A DNA stretch of 20,406 bases from Candidatus Enterococcus ferrettii. Its GTDB lineage: Bacteria > Bacillota > Bacilli > Lactobacillales > Enterococcaceae. A program made the translations under genes and the position numbers. Below the pieces are notes generated by a model, which was not told the DNA's origin, ran no database searches, and worked only from the letters and a program-made list of their open reading frames with translations. The stretch covers positions 1-20,406 of the forward strand of contig NZ_JAFREL010000065.1 of NCBI RefSeq assembly GCF_017377655.1, in the 5' to 3' direction. Shown here piece after piece: positions 1 through 8,421 of this stretch (positions within the stretch are counted from its first letter, which is position 1; each line of letters begins with the position of its first letter).

Positions 1-45
1 CTTATATATTTTATTTATTATAAATTTTCAATATTAATAATTATT

Positions 46-861
46 TTATCTGTATTTATGTTTATTTCGCCAATAGTTTAGTAAGACTAATAGCAGCATG
101 ATGCCACTGGTTATCAATGCTGTTTTTAACAACAAATGATTCTCAGTAGTCAACTTTTTCTTCTTCACCTTTCTACTAGGATCATAAGGAACTCGTTTTC
201 CACGAACCAACAACCGGTGGGAATTGACTCCATAAGGGGTGCAGGTCAAGAGTGTCACGTAGTCCTCTCCCTTTACTGATTTTAATAGTTCTGTGTGCTC
301 CGGTTCAATGACTGAGATCTTATCTACCTCATAAGCCAGGGTCTGATCCAATACATGAACATAAAAAAGATCACTTTCTTTCAGTTCAGTTAAATCAGTG
401 AACAACTTTGCGTGAGTTAAGCCGGTATGGGAGGTCAGTACCGAATGGGTCCCTTCGCCACCAATCGGTAAAGCAGAACCTTCCAAATGTCCCACGGCTT
501 TGCGTAAGACATCATCCTTTGTTCCGTGGTAAACAGGCAAATTCACATCAATACTAGGAATTTCAACCTGAGCCATTATTCCCTTAACCTTCAATACTTG
601 ATAATAATTGGCAGGCATCACAATGCCTGATCCTGGTATAAAAGGATCATGAGCTGGCTGACCTAATAAATTTTCGTTATAAATTTTTGCCTGTTGAAAG
701 ACTTCAGCAATTTGCTCAGGCGTTAGCTGGTCCACCTCCTCTTGATAGCTTTCAGCTACTTGGGTCGCATTTTTCTGATTAAAATAATTTCCCAAGAAAG
801 GGTATGCGATGATACCGACTCCTGAAATTAATAATCCAATAATTAAAATGGCTCGTTTCAT
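46..861 (-). CDS. srtC: Class C (pilin-polymerising) sortase
   Basis: Membrane transpeptidase expected to link pilin subunits outside the cell: it cleaves the LPXTG-like signal between Thr and Gly and joins it to the pilin-motif lysine of the next subunit. Seen in the 271 residues: N-terminal hydrophobic segment (about 4-22); the class C lid motif DPF at 72-74; catalytic His145 in SHTGL; Cys207 in TLLTCTPYG; Arg216 in NSHRLLVRG; and a C-terminal hydrophobic segment (about 243-262) followed by a basic tail, also typical of class C. Length is normal for the class. It is the last gene of the pilus operon, 59 bases after the major pilin stop, with a terminator hairpin in that gap that probably lowers its expression relative to pilin. 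The ATG follows a purine-rich AGGAAAGG about 12 bases upstream. The class call is firm; the exact substrate is inferred from the neighbours. Confidence 0.95.
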   Translation of the reverse strand: MKRAILIIGLLISGVGIIAYPFLGNYFNQKNATQVAESYQEEVDQLTPEQIAEVFQQAKIYNENLLGQPAHDPFIPGSGIVMPANYYQVLKVKGIMAQVEIPSIDVNLPVYHGTKDDVLRKAVGHLEGSALPIGGEGTHSVLTSHTGLTHAKLFTDLTELKESDLFYVHVLDQTLAYEVDKISVIEPEHTELLKSVKGEDYVTLLTCTPYGVNSHRLLVRGKRVPYDPSRKVKKKKLTTENHLLLKTALITSGIMLLLVLLNYWRNKHKYR

Positions 862-887
862 CCCCAGCCTACCTTTCCTATGCAGAG

Positions 888-913
888 AAAAAGCCGAGAA
901 TTCTCGGCTTTTT
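888..913 (-). terminator. Intrinsic terminator between major pilin and sortase genes
   Basis: A perfect palindrome centred at 900/901, with arms containing AAGCCGAGAA and TTCTCGGCTT, is followed on the minus strand by five T. It lies just after the major pilin stop codon (921) and before the sortase start (861). Read in the operon direction it is a standard rho-independent terminator, probably partial, so that most transcripts end after the pilin genes and a minority read into the sortase gene. The adjoining A and T tracts make the site symmetric, but no gene reads into it from the other strand. Confidence 0.8.
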
Positions 914-920
914 TCCTCAA

Positions 921-2573
921 TTACGCAGCTTTTTTCTTATTCATTGTTAACAAAACTGCTAAACCGATCAAAACAATTCCGCCAATCACCATTAGCAGCG
1001 TACCTGCTCCACCAGTATTTGGTAGAGTGAAACCACGTTTGTTTTCAATAGCTTTTGTTTCCACATGTTGCGTATCCGCGTTCTCAAAGGTTACCTCTAC
1101 TGGTCCGTCTAGCAAGTTGTATTTATCTGGTGCTAAGGTTTCTACTAAATAATACTTGTTGTACGTTTTTGTTCCGCCAGCGTCTTCTGTGTAGGTTTGA
1201 AGACCTTCAAAGGATTCAACGTAGAAGGTATCTCCATCAAGTCCTAACGTCTCACTCTTAATAGCATGCGATGGAATTGCGACCCATTTCTTAGCCGTGT
1301 CAAATCCTGTTTCGCCAGGAGCAACGATGTCTACGATGTGTGTGCTAGTAGCATCTAGAATAACCCGGTAGTATTCTCCCGCTTTAGCAGCTGCTTCAGA
1401 AGCTGCTAGTTGGAATTGGGCACTTTTGTTAATTGATGTATCTCCACCAGAATAAGATTTGTTGATCTTAATTTCTCCTGTGTGTATTTCAGAAGGATCG
1501 GTCGTAATTTTTCCCGTTTCACTTGAACCATTCTCAAAGTCAATATCGGCTTTATTCTCGATTTTGTTTTCGCCGTCATTTAGAATATTTCCGTTGACTG
1601 TCGTTTCAAAGTCAATGGAAATTTTCTCAATCCCAGTAGCTGCAGCTAATTTAGCAATCCCAGCTGTTGTTAACGTAATAACAATCTTTTCTTTATCAGC
1701 AGGGGTAGCTGCAGTATGAGCAACAGTATAATCGGCAGGATTATTCAGTGTCACTAAAAGATTAGAACTAGCATCAATTCCTTTTACCACTACACTGTGA
1801 GCAGGTGTACCGACATAATTCAATCGTTTATCCAGCTCATCGGTTACTACAAATTGCTTATAGTCTGCAAAGCCTGCTGGTACATTGGCCGTGATGGTCC
1901 ATTTCACCTTGTCACCAACGTTTACCGATGGTTTTTCCGGTTTTTTCTCGGGGTTCAAACCTTGGTTTTTTGGATAGACATGGACATCGTCATTCCAATC
2001 TGTGCCGTCAGCAGTAGTCATTGGGACTGCTACAATAAAAGGCTTTGCCCCCGAGGTGATTTTCTTGTCTTCATTGCCAGTACCTTGTACTTGATACCCA
2101 GTTGAAGCTGCTAAGTTTTCTTCTACATAATAATAGCCAGCAGGTAAATCTGTGTATTTTAGCTCACCATTGGTATCGGTCTTGCCACCTGTAGTAGCTG
2201 AAGTTTTCTTAGTCAAATCGTACTTATGCTCAACTGCTCCCTTTGCCACAGTTAATTCATTATTTGTTCTTGTGTACGTCCAACCATCTTTATCCGATGG
2301 CGGTGTGGCAGGTGCAAGTGGATTCCCCTTTGGTGTTAACTGATATACATCAAATTGAATTCCAGAAATAGCAGGATTGGTAATTCCTGGGTTTAATTTC
2401 TCACCAGTACCCTCGCCCTGTATATCGTTCGCTGTCTCCGCCCAGTGTTTATGAATCGTTAAGTCACCCTTGGTTGGTTTTGCACCTGGTGCAGCAAGCG
2501 CTGAAAGTCCCCCACCCAAGATCGTTGCTAAAATGAATAGCATTGTGATTAATTTACTTATTTTTTTTCTCAT
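921..2573 (-). CDS. Major (backbone) pilin, LPNTG-anchored
   Basis: Shaft subunit of a sortase-assembled pilus. The reading frame opens at a GTG (2591), but the ATG at 2573 is preferred because AGAAGGGG lies about 8 bases before it; this gives 550 residues. Numbering from that ATG: signal peptide about 1-27 ending ALA; N-terminal domain about 34-190 with an E-box-like YYYVEENLAASTGY; pilin motif WNDDVHVYPK at 193-202, whose Lys202 should be the polymerisation lysine; middle domain about 210-360; C-terminal Cna_B/SpaA-like domain about 365-512 with the E-box YLVETLAPDKY (475-485, Glu478); LPNTG at 517-521; hydrophobic anchor and basic tail. All hallmarks of a three-domain backbone pilin with intramolecular isopeptide bonds are present. 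It starts 22 bases after the tip gene stop. The organisation recalls the two-pilin operons of enterococci, but I cannot assign a specific homologue. Confidence 0.95.
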   Translation of the reverse strand: MRKKISKLITMLFILATILGGGLSALAAPGAKPTKGDLTIHKHWAETANDIQGEGTGEKLNPGITNPAISGIQFDVYQLTPKGNPLAPATPPSDKDGWTYTRTNNELTVAKGAVEHKYDLTKKTSATTGGKTDTNGELKYTDLPAGYYYVEENLAASTGYQVQGTGNEDKKITSGAKPFIVAVPMTTADGTDWNDDVHVYPKNQGLNPEKKPEKPSVNVGDKVKWTITANVPAGFADYKQFVVTDELDKRLNYVGTPAHSVVVKGIDASSNLLVTLNNPADYTVAHTAATPADKEKIVITLTTAGIAKLAAATGIEKISIDFETTVNGNILNDGENKIENKADIDFENGSSETGKITTDPSEIHTGEIKINKSYSGGDTSINKSAQFQLAASEAAAKAGEYYRVILDATSTHIVDIVAPGETGFDTAKKWVAIPSHAIKSETLGLDGDTFYVESFEGLQTYTEDAGGTKTYNKYYLVETLAPDKYNLLDGPVEVTFENADTQHVETKAIENKRGFTLPNTGGAGTLLMVIGGIVLIGLAVLLTMNKKKAA

Positions 2574-2595
2574 CTTCTTTCCCCTTCTCACTCAT

Positions 2596-5500
2596 TCATT
2601 TATATTTCTTTCGGTTCTGTGAAAGAATAATCCCAGAACCCAATAAAACAATACCTAGTACCACTAATGCCACTCTCATATAGCCACCTGCTTTCGGCAG
2701 GCTATTAATTAAGTAATTTGGCAAATAGTAATTGCCCGCTTCCACTCGGAATGCTGGTGGTAAAGGATCTCCACGCCCCTTAATCGCTTCAATATCGCCG
2801 TAAAAATTAATTGTAATAATCCAAGAGCCTAAGGGCAGCTGATAACCAGGGAGCGTCTTTGTTTCTACCAATAAATAGTCTCCTTGAATAAGATCTTCAA
2901 AAGTAACCTTTCCCTTATCGGAGTTGCTTTCACTGCTTATTTTTTCAATTGGCTTTGTCAAATCCCATTTTGTATTTACTGCTTCCGGATCTTCGCTCCC
3001 TGTCTCACCAGCTTCGCCTGCTTTTGGCTTATAGAGTGAGAAATGGACTCCACCTAACGGATTTTGTTGCCCGTCTTCCTTGTAAAAACTAGTTGCCGTA
3101 ACTTTGTTAGTGAAGTACAGGTCTTTTTTGTCGTCACTAATTTTGTGACCAGGACTTTCGGCATCAATCCCACCATTGCCTTGGACAACCTTATATTTCA
3201 CCTCAAAAATTTCAAACTGCTGCGTGGTTGGATTCCAACCAGTTTTCACTAACCAATAGCCTTCTGCTAGCTGATATCCGCTGTAGGTACTGGTTTCACG
3301 AATGGCATACCAATCAAAATTTTTATTTTCAGAACCACTTAATCCAGTCTTCCCAATACTTGCAAAGTATCCTTGATTATCAGTCGTCACATTTGAGTCC
3401 AGCTTCATCCATTGCGGTGACCAATAATATGGATCATTCTCGTTAAAATACCCGCCCGCGGTCCACCGATAAATATCAAACTGAACTTTTTGTTTATCAG
3501 ACGACGGCATAGGCTCATTACGTTCGTTCACTTTGAATAAAGAAATCTCAGGCTTACGATTTTTCAAGATATAGCGATTGCCGTTGCTGCTGCTAGGCTT
3601 CTCAAAATCCGGCTTGTCTACTTCAGTTCCATGCGCCCAACTTGGCATAGAGAACATAGTCTCATCGCTCAATCGGACAACCCAATAAACTTCTCGGTCG
3701 CTGCTGTTTAAATCATTTTCTGGCAAAACATACCCTGGGTAAGTCTCCACTTCTACAATGGCATAATATTTCGCTAACTCTGCAGGATCATTAATCTCAG
3801 GAACTCGAATTCTTCCTAATGCATCCGTCGTAACAGTATAGAGTTTGTTCCAATCACCAGGTTTGCTTTTCGGCCCTGTTCCGTCTGGATAAGTTACCGG
3901 GCGATCTGGTCCAATATACTCATAAATATCAAAAACTACCTTTTTTTCTCGACCTTCTTCATCAAATAGCTGATTACCGTTTGAATCTACAGACGGCATC
4001 ATATCACCGTTTAATCCTTGCTTATAAAAGGTGAAGGGTACCTCCGCAGCGATAGTATAGTACAACTCTATTATTAATTCGCCATCTGCAGTTACGCGCC
4101 CTTCTATCAATCCATGCTCGATGGATAGAACCTCACTATAGTTATAAGAGGTTAATAACTCCAGCAATGGTTCGCCAATAATTTTCTGTCCGATATAACC
4201 TGACTTTTCTTCTGTTTTATCCAGCCTGAAATTATCTTTTGCTGTACTTCCTTCATTTTTCTGGACATAGTGTTTAACAGTATATTTGGCCTGTGGTAAT
4301 TTCTTGTTCCAGACTGCTACTGTCGGTCCTCTGGAAGTAGCTGAAGGAATCGCAAATTCATCTGATACAACGGCTTCTCCATTCCAGTTAGGAGAGTTTT
4401 CTTCATCATAACCAGCTGCGGCCTCGATCTCGACAAAACGATACGTTCCGTCAGCTAAACCTAATGCACTAAAATCAACCTTCACTAATCCATTTGCTAT
4501 TTTTTCTACCGTGACGCCATTTTCTATTTCATAATAACTGATGCCATCAGTTGTAAAATAAACTACTTCATCACTCTTTTTGACATCCGTCCACTTCGTG
4601 CCATTTTTGACTTGCAATTTGAATTTTGCGCCATTAATTGGAATGTAACCGTCGTTGGCATCGCGCTCGACATCAAATTTTTGCAGCAATGCTTGATTGG
4701 CATTCAAGCTGATACTGCCGTAAGGATTTTGTAAATCAGCCTTACCAGTATTCCTTTTTGGCATTTCTTCTGGAGTGGGACGATTCAAAGTTAACGCACT
4801 GTGCGTATAAATTTCCGAAGTGTTTTCTATTTCACCAGATGGGGTTTCTGGTGGATAACGAATAGCTAGAGAAATATTGTATGATGCACTTGCTCCTTTG
4901 ATGACATTTGAATCACCATACGTAATGGAGTAATAATTTTCCAATAATTCACGATCCTCTTCAGCATAATACCCGAGCTTAATTGAGAAGTCAGCTGCTT
5001 GAGCAGCAAACTCGGTAATGTTCACCGATTGATTCGAAATCGGATTCGTAATTGTTCTGCCTGTATATGGATTGGTTGTTAATTCGCTAAGTTTTTGCTG
5101 CTGATTATCTGCTTTCTTCAGTGAACCGTAGTGCATCATGACGGTTGATACTCCGGAAGCTTCTTTATAAACACCGTATTGATAAGGTGTACTTTGAATT
5201 CTCTGCTTGAATGCTGCCTTCGTTTCACCAGTTCCTTGTGTCAGCAAAGAAAAACCCGTTCCTACCTTGGGTTTAAGGATCGCTTCAGTATCCGAACCCG
5301 AGCGATATGTAGGACCACTCCCGTAATCTGCTAAAACAAACGATTGATACCCAGCTACCGAAGATGGATATACTCCCGTTTGCTGATTATAGTTTTCAGG
5401 TGTCAAACCAATCGGTATTTGAATATACGCAGCAATTGTCAAAGCGGCCAGCTCAGCACCGGCTGGCAATACATCTTCTACATAACCACCTAATTCACCG

Positions 5501-6585
5501 CCGCCCTCTTTTCCGATGGGCGCGTCAACATCCGTGTAATGACTTCCCCAAGGATTCCATACATCTCGATCAGGTTTATTTAGATAAAAACCTTGATTCT
5601 GGCTTCCTGCACCACCATTTACACTGTAATTTACTTCATCTCCGCCCAATTCAACATTCGCAGCACCATTAAATTGGATTCCCCACTGAATCGTATTGTT
5701 GGAAGCTGCTCCTCCAAACTTGTAGGAGAATCCATTCGCAGCATTCAATGGTGTTTTCTCAAAGGTTATTGCTTTTGCTAGTGCATTCCCATCTTTATCC
5801 TGTCCAAAGGTTACTTGTTGTGTTCCTTCCTTCATCACATAGTTCATGAATCCTGGAAACTCTAGTTCAGTATCCAAGGTATTAATATGAAGTTGGTCTA
5901 CTCCGTCTAAAAATTCGACACGAACAACCTGTTTATCCTTTTCTGTAGAATGTTCAATTCGATAGCGATAAACTGGTTTTGGCCCTTCTTCTGTATCAAT
6001 CGTGATTGTACTCCAAGCACTTCCCGGCGAATACCAATGTCCACTATTAGAATCTTCAACTTGAGGAATTTCCAAAACAAAATAATCGCCAGGCAACAGG
6101 TTTCTCTCTAACTTTTCAGCAACAATAGTCCAAGAGAAGCCAAAGGTATAGGCTTGGTTCGAAGCTGCAGTACTCTTAGGCTCTGTTGTCAATGATTCAC
6201 GACTGCCATTTTTATCTCTAAATAGTTCCCAGTCGTTTACAACTACTGAACTAAGAATATCTCCTGCAATAGCTTTCCCTTGAAATGTCTGGATTTCCTG
6301 CGATGTGGTTGCAGATTCCTTCGTACTTTCCTCTAAAGAAATTGATTCCCTTGATCCGTTAGTATTGCTTTCGACGGACGCTTCTTCCACTCTTTCTGTA
6401 CTAGATAACAACTCATCATATTTGCTCACCTTTTCACTCAAAAGCTCAGAAGAAGGAGTTGTTGTTTCCTGTGATTGACCGAGCGAAAGTGTTGGAACCA
6501 AAGTAGAAAACAAGAGAATAACAATAACAAACAAACAAAAAATCTTTTTTTCGTCTTTAAAAAAAGTATTCATCTTTTGTTTCAT
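2596..6585 (-). CDS. Large tip/ancillary pilin with Cna_B-type domains and LPKAG sorting signal
   Basis: Probable pilus-tip adhesin, first gene of the operon. An ATG at 6615 is in frame but lacks a ribosome binding site; the ATG at 6585 follows AAAGGGAAGAAGGGG, giving 1329 residues (an ATG at 6573 is also possible). Numbering from 6585: signal peptide about 12-36; Ser/Glu/Thr-rich linker 40-100; N-terminal adhesin region about 110-605, beta-rich and resembling Ig-like MSCRAMM folds; SpaA/Cna_B-type domain about 625-760 with FVEIEAAAGY; a MucBP/SHIRT-like segment about 767-846 beginning YTVKHYVQ; then three more Cna_B-type domains (about 849-1010, 1011-1160, 1162-1290), each with an E-box-like (V)ETxxxPGY pattern. 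The sorting signal is LPKAG (1296-1300), then a hydrophobic stretch and basic tail. No MIDAS DxSxS motif (no VWA domain) and no cysteine in the mature part, so no thioester domain. Ligand unknown. Confidence 0.9.
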   Translation of the reverse strand: MKQKMNTFFKDEKKIFCLFVIVILLFSTLVPTLSLGQSQETTTPSSELLSEKVSKYDELLSSTERVEEASVESNTNGSRESISLEESTKESATTSQEIQTFQGKAIAGDILSSVVVNDWELFRDKNGSRESLTTEPKSTAASNQAYTFGFSWTIVAEKLERNLLPGDYFVLEIPQVEDSNSGHWYSPGSAWSTITIDTEEGPKPVYRYRIEHSTEKDKQVVRVEFLDGVDQLHINTLDTELEFPGFMNYVMKEGTQQVTFGQDKDGNALAKAITFEKTPLNAANGFSYKFGGAASNNTIQWGIQFNGAANVELGGDEVNYSVNGGAGSQNQGFYLNKPDRDVWNPWGSHYTDVDAPIGKEGGGELGGYVEDVLPAGAELAALTIAAYIQIPIGLTPENYNQQTGVYPSSVAGYQSFVLADYGSGPTYRSGSDTEAILKPKVGTGFSLLTQGTGETKAAFKQRIQSTPYQYGVYKEASGVSTVMMHYGSLKKADNQQQKLSELTTNPYTGRTITNPISNQSVNITEFAAQAADFSIKLGYYAEEDRELLENYYSITYGDSNVIKGASASYNISLAIRYPPETPSGEIENTSEIYTHSALTLNRPTPEEMPKRNTGKADLQNPYGSISLNANQALLQKFDVERDANDGYIPINGAKFKLQVKNGTKWTDVKKSDEVVYFTTDGISYYEIENGVTVEKIANGLVKVDFSALGLADGTYRFVEIEAAAGYDEENSPNWNGEAVVSDEFAIPSATSRGPTVAVWNKKLPQAKYTVKHYVQKNEGSTAKDNFRLDKTEEKSGYIGQKIIGEPLLELLTSYNYSEVLSIEHGLIEGRVTADGELIIELYYTIAAEVPFTFYKQGLNGDMMPSVDSNGNQLFDEEGREKKVVFDIYEYIGPDRPVTYPDGTGPKSKPGDWNKLYTVTTDALGRIRVPEINDPAELAKYYAIVEVETYPGYVLPENDLNSSDREVYWVVRLSDETMFSMPSWAHGTEVDKPDFEKPSSSNGNRYILKNRKPEISLFKVNERNEPMPSSDKQKVQFDIYRWTAGGYFNENDPYYWSPQWMKLDSNVTTDNQGYFASIGKTGLSGSENKNFDWYAIRETSTYSGYQLAEGYWLVKTGWNPTTQQFEIFEVKYKVVQGNGGIDAESPGHKISDDKKDLYFTNKVTATSFYKEDGQQNPLGGVHFSLYKPKAGEAGETGSEDPEAVNTKWDLTKPIEKISSESNSDKGKVTFEDLIQGDYLLVETKTLPGYQLPLGSWIITINFYGDIEAIKGRGDPLPPAFRVEAGNYYLPNYLINSLPKAGGYMRVALVVLGIVLLGSGIILSQNRKKYK

Positions 6586-6627
6586 CCCCTTCTTCCCTTT
6601 ACTTAGTATGAACATTGAGATTAAATA

Positions 6628-6633
6628 ATTATA
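6628..6633 (-). promoter_or_regulatory. Candidate -10 box of the pilus operon promoter
   Basis: A perfect TATAAT reads on the minus strand about 43 bases before the preferred start of the tip pilin gene. The -35 position (TTTCTT, 17 bases upstream) matches consensus poorly, so the promoter may need an activator. The surrounding 200 bases are AT-rich and offer other weak matches. No pilus regulator gene is present in the window. Confidence 0.3.
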
Positions 6634-7092
6634 TTCGAAAAAATTAATTAAAGAAAAATATGTTGCCTTAAAAATAAAATATTACTAAGATTACTCTAAG
6701 TTTACTATACAGTTTTCTTCATTTCAATCTTTTAATGTATATTATGCCGAAATCACTTGCACAGATTATGTATATCATAAGTAAATCTATAAATTAATTA
6801 CTTCTTTCAAGGGGAAATGATATATAAAATCAGTATATACTTGACAAGAGAAATAATTTTTAGAATATTTTATTAGGTTTTAAATACCTTCTTATTCGAC
6901 CGGAATTAAGTGTGCAATTTGAAGGCAAGACAAACTCTCCTGTATAAATAACATCACCTATTTAAACAGTCCTCTATACTATTAGAAAAAAGTAACACCC
7001 CTAAACCCGTTGCCGTACTAAATGAATATTTCGTTAATCAAGTGGTTTTGGTACACGTTGGTACGCAGATTTACTTTTTGATATGCTCATGC

Positions 7093-7118
7093 AAAAAAAC
7101 ACCTAATTTTGTTAGGTG
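7093..7118 (-). terminator. Intrinsic terminator (orphan)
   Basis: Stem CACCTAA / TTAGGTG with a 5-base loop, followed on the minus strand by seven T. A textbook rho-independent shape, but no intact gene precedes it on that strand. It may mark the end of a lost gene and would insulate the pilus operon from upstream transcription. Confidence 0.7.
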
Positions 7119-7216
7119 CTATGGGAATTTCTAAAAGGATAAAGCATAATCGATTGTCACAGAATATATTCCATTTCGCTAAAACTTATCTACTAAAACA
7201 CCCATCAGAAAAATTC

Positions 7217-7244
7217 AAAAAAAACAGCCTGAAACAAAAGGCTG
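7217..7244 (-). terminator. Intrinsic terminator after a decayed reading frame
   Basis: Stem CAGCCT / AGGCTG around an 8-base loop, followed on the minus strand by eight T. It sits 35 bases downstream of the TAG of the unrecognised broken frame at about 7279-7445, consistent with the end of a former transcription unit. Confidence 0.7.
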
Positions 7245-7462
7245 ATTTCTTTTATTGAATAGCTTCTTTCCTTTACTAAAAAGTAAATTCCCCAGTGACT
7301 CGTTCTTCCATGCGGAGAGAAAACAAAGCATTGATTGAATCACGGCCTGCAGAAGACACTGATTTTCCGCAAACTATTTCATTTTCCAGTCAGCAAGTAC
7401 TACTTCTTTCAGAAGCTTGTACGTACTTTTCCAAACTACTGAACAAACATCTCGTAATTGCT

Positions 7463-7501
7463 GCAAAATAAAAAGGAATGACCTCCTGAAAAAAGTCATT
7501 C
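7463..7501 (-). terminator. Probable intrinsic terminator
   Basis: A 7-bp stem GAATGAC / GTCATTC with a 12-base loop is followed on the minus strand by C and a T-rich run (TTTTTATTTT). The long loop makes it weaker than its neighbours. It lies downstream, in minus-strand order, of the Rpn-like pseudogene and may be that gene's old terminator. Confidence 0.45.
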
Positions 7502-7653
7502 AATTAATTCCTGTAACTAAAACTGTAAAACTTCAGCAAAGGTATTTTCTTGTAAAACAAAATTCATAACTGGTAGAATGCATTTTTCTTCAATGCTTTT
7601 CCCTTGGCAAATCAATGCATCAAAATTGCGTTACCAACAATTACGATCGATCC

Positions 7654-8110
7654 ACTAGTCCTGTTCTTTCTTCAACTCGTTGATCTTTTTCAGACTCAAT
7701 CTGGTCACTTGAACAACTTGTTCTGACGCCATACCCATTTTTAAGAGATTTGCTGCAACTTCTAGTTTTCCGATGTCTATCCCTTGATCCAGCCCCCCTC
7801 AAGAGCCGTAGCTAATTCGACATTCTTTATTACCTTGGCCTTTTCAATTCTCATGACCATCGCTTTTTCATCCTTATCTAGCTGATAATAATCAATTCTT
7901 TGTTTTGCTGCTTTAATATACTCTGGCGCATTCTCAGCAACTTCACCTGTTTAAAAAAATTTTTGCCATCTTCGGCTACAGCTATTACCTTCACTTCGGT
8001 TAGCATGATTTTCATTGTGTCGTGGGTTTCGTAATTCTAGCAACACACTAGTCGTTCACCAGTTAGATACTTGGGTCGACAACTGAAAAAACAGCTTCAC
8101 TATAACTCGC
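7654..8110 (-). pseudogene. Rpn-family (PD-(D/E)XK nuclease/transposase-like) gene remnant
   Basis: Translating the minus strand in shifting frames gives a continuous family-like protein tail: ETHDTMKIMLTEVKVI, then EYIKAAKQRIDYYQLDKDEK, then GKLEVAANLLKMGM and LSLKKINELKKEQ ending at the TAG at 7654. The long helical Gln/Lys/Glu-rich tail with the LLKMGM...LS..EI pattern is typical of the C-terminal part of Rpn recombination-promoting nucleases. The catalytic N-terminal part is missing. At least three lesions are visible: a TAG in the segment near 8040, a frame change near 7950, and a one-base shift in a run of six G (minus strand) at 7793-7798. The gene is not functional. The family call rests on recalled sequence patterns rather than an alignment. 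Confidence 0.6.
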
Positions 8111-8136
8111 AAATTGTACGTTGTATCTAGTGAGAG

Positions 8137-8168
8137 AAAAAGCCTTACTCAGGACCGAGTAAGGCTTT
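8137..8168 (-). terminator. Strong intrinsic terminator (12-bp stem)
   Basis: AAAGCCTTACTC and GAGTAAGGCTTT form a perfect 12-bp stem with a 6-base loop (8139-8168); on the minus strand it is followed by TTTTTC. It lies just upstream, in minus-strand order, of the Rpn-like remnant and would end transcripts arriving from the 8558-8746 gene side. On the plus strand the T run is inside the stem, so function there is less likely. Confidence 0.7.
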
Positions 8169-8383
8169 CGCGTTTCTAGCATCCGAAATCTTCCATATTT
8201 GCAAGTAAATTACAGCATACTTTGTAAAGAAATACATGTTAGTAGCTTTCGAAGCAGGAAGTGTACGACGATGAAACAGCAATCTGTGGTTTGTGATAAG
8301 AATTTATAATTGAATTCTCCCTGGTAGTGTTTTTAGACAAACCTATTTTAGTCGAATATTCCTTATGAGTTATTTTTTATGTG

Positions 8384-8415
8384 TTGCACTTAAATTGAAA
8401 ATCCAAGTCTATAAT
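8384..8415 (+). promoter_or_regulatory. Candidate promoter of the small RNA
   Basis: TTGCAC at 8384-8389 and a perfect TATAAT at 8410-8415, separated by 20 bases, longer than the ideal 17. It points into a region with no reading frame but with ordered hairpins and a terminator, so it is proposed as the promoter of a non-coding RNA. Confidence 0.35.
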
Positions 8416-8421
8416 TTAACC

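Larger units (their letters stand above)
6634..7653. other. Non-coding / decayed stretch upstream of the pilus operon
   Basis: I see no intact gene here. It holds the pilus operon upstream region and three minus-strand hairpins listed separately. On the minus strand at about 7279-7445 one frame stays open apart from a single TGA and ends in a TAG just before the hairpin at 7217-7244; it could be the tail of a degraded gene, but I do not recognise the product. A TTGACA on the plus strand at 6841 has no well-spaced -10. Confidence 0.4.

Noticed and set aside
6585..6615. Upstream ATG (6615) as the tip pilin start
   Set aside because: No ribosome binding site before it, and it would add ten charged residues before the signal peptide; the ATG at 6585 has a strong purine-rich site.
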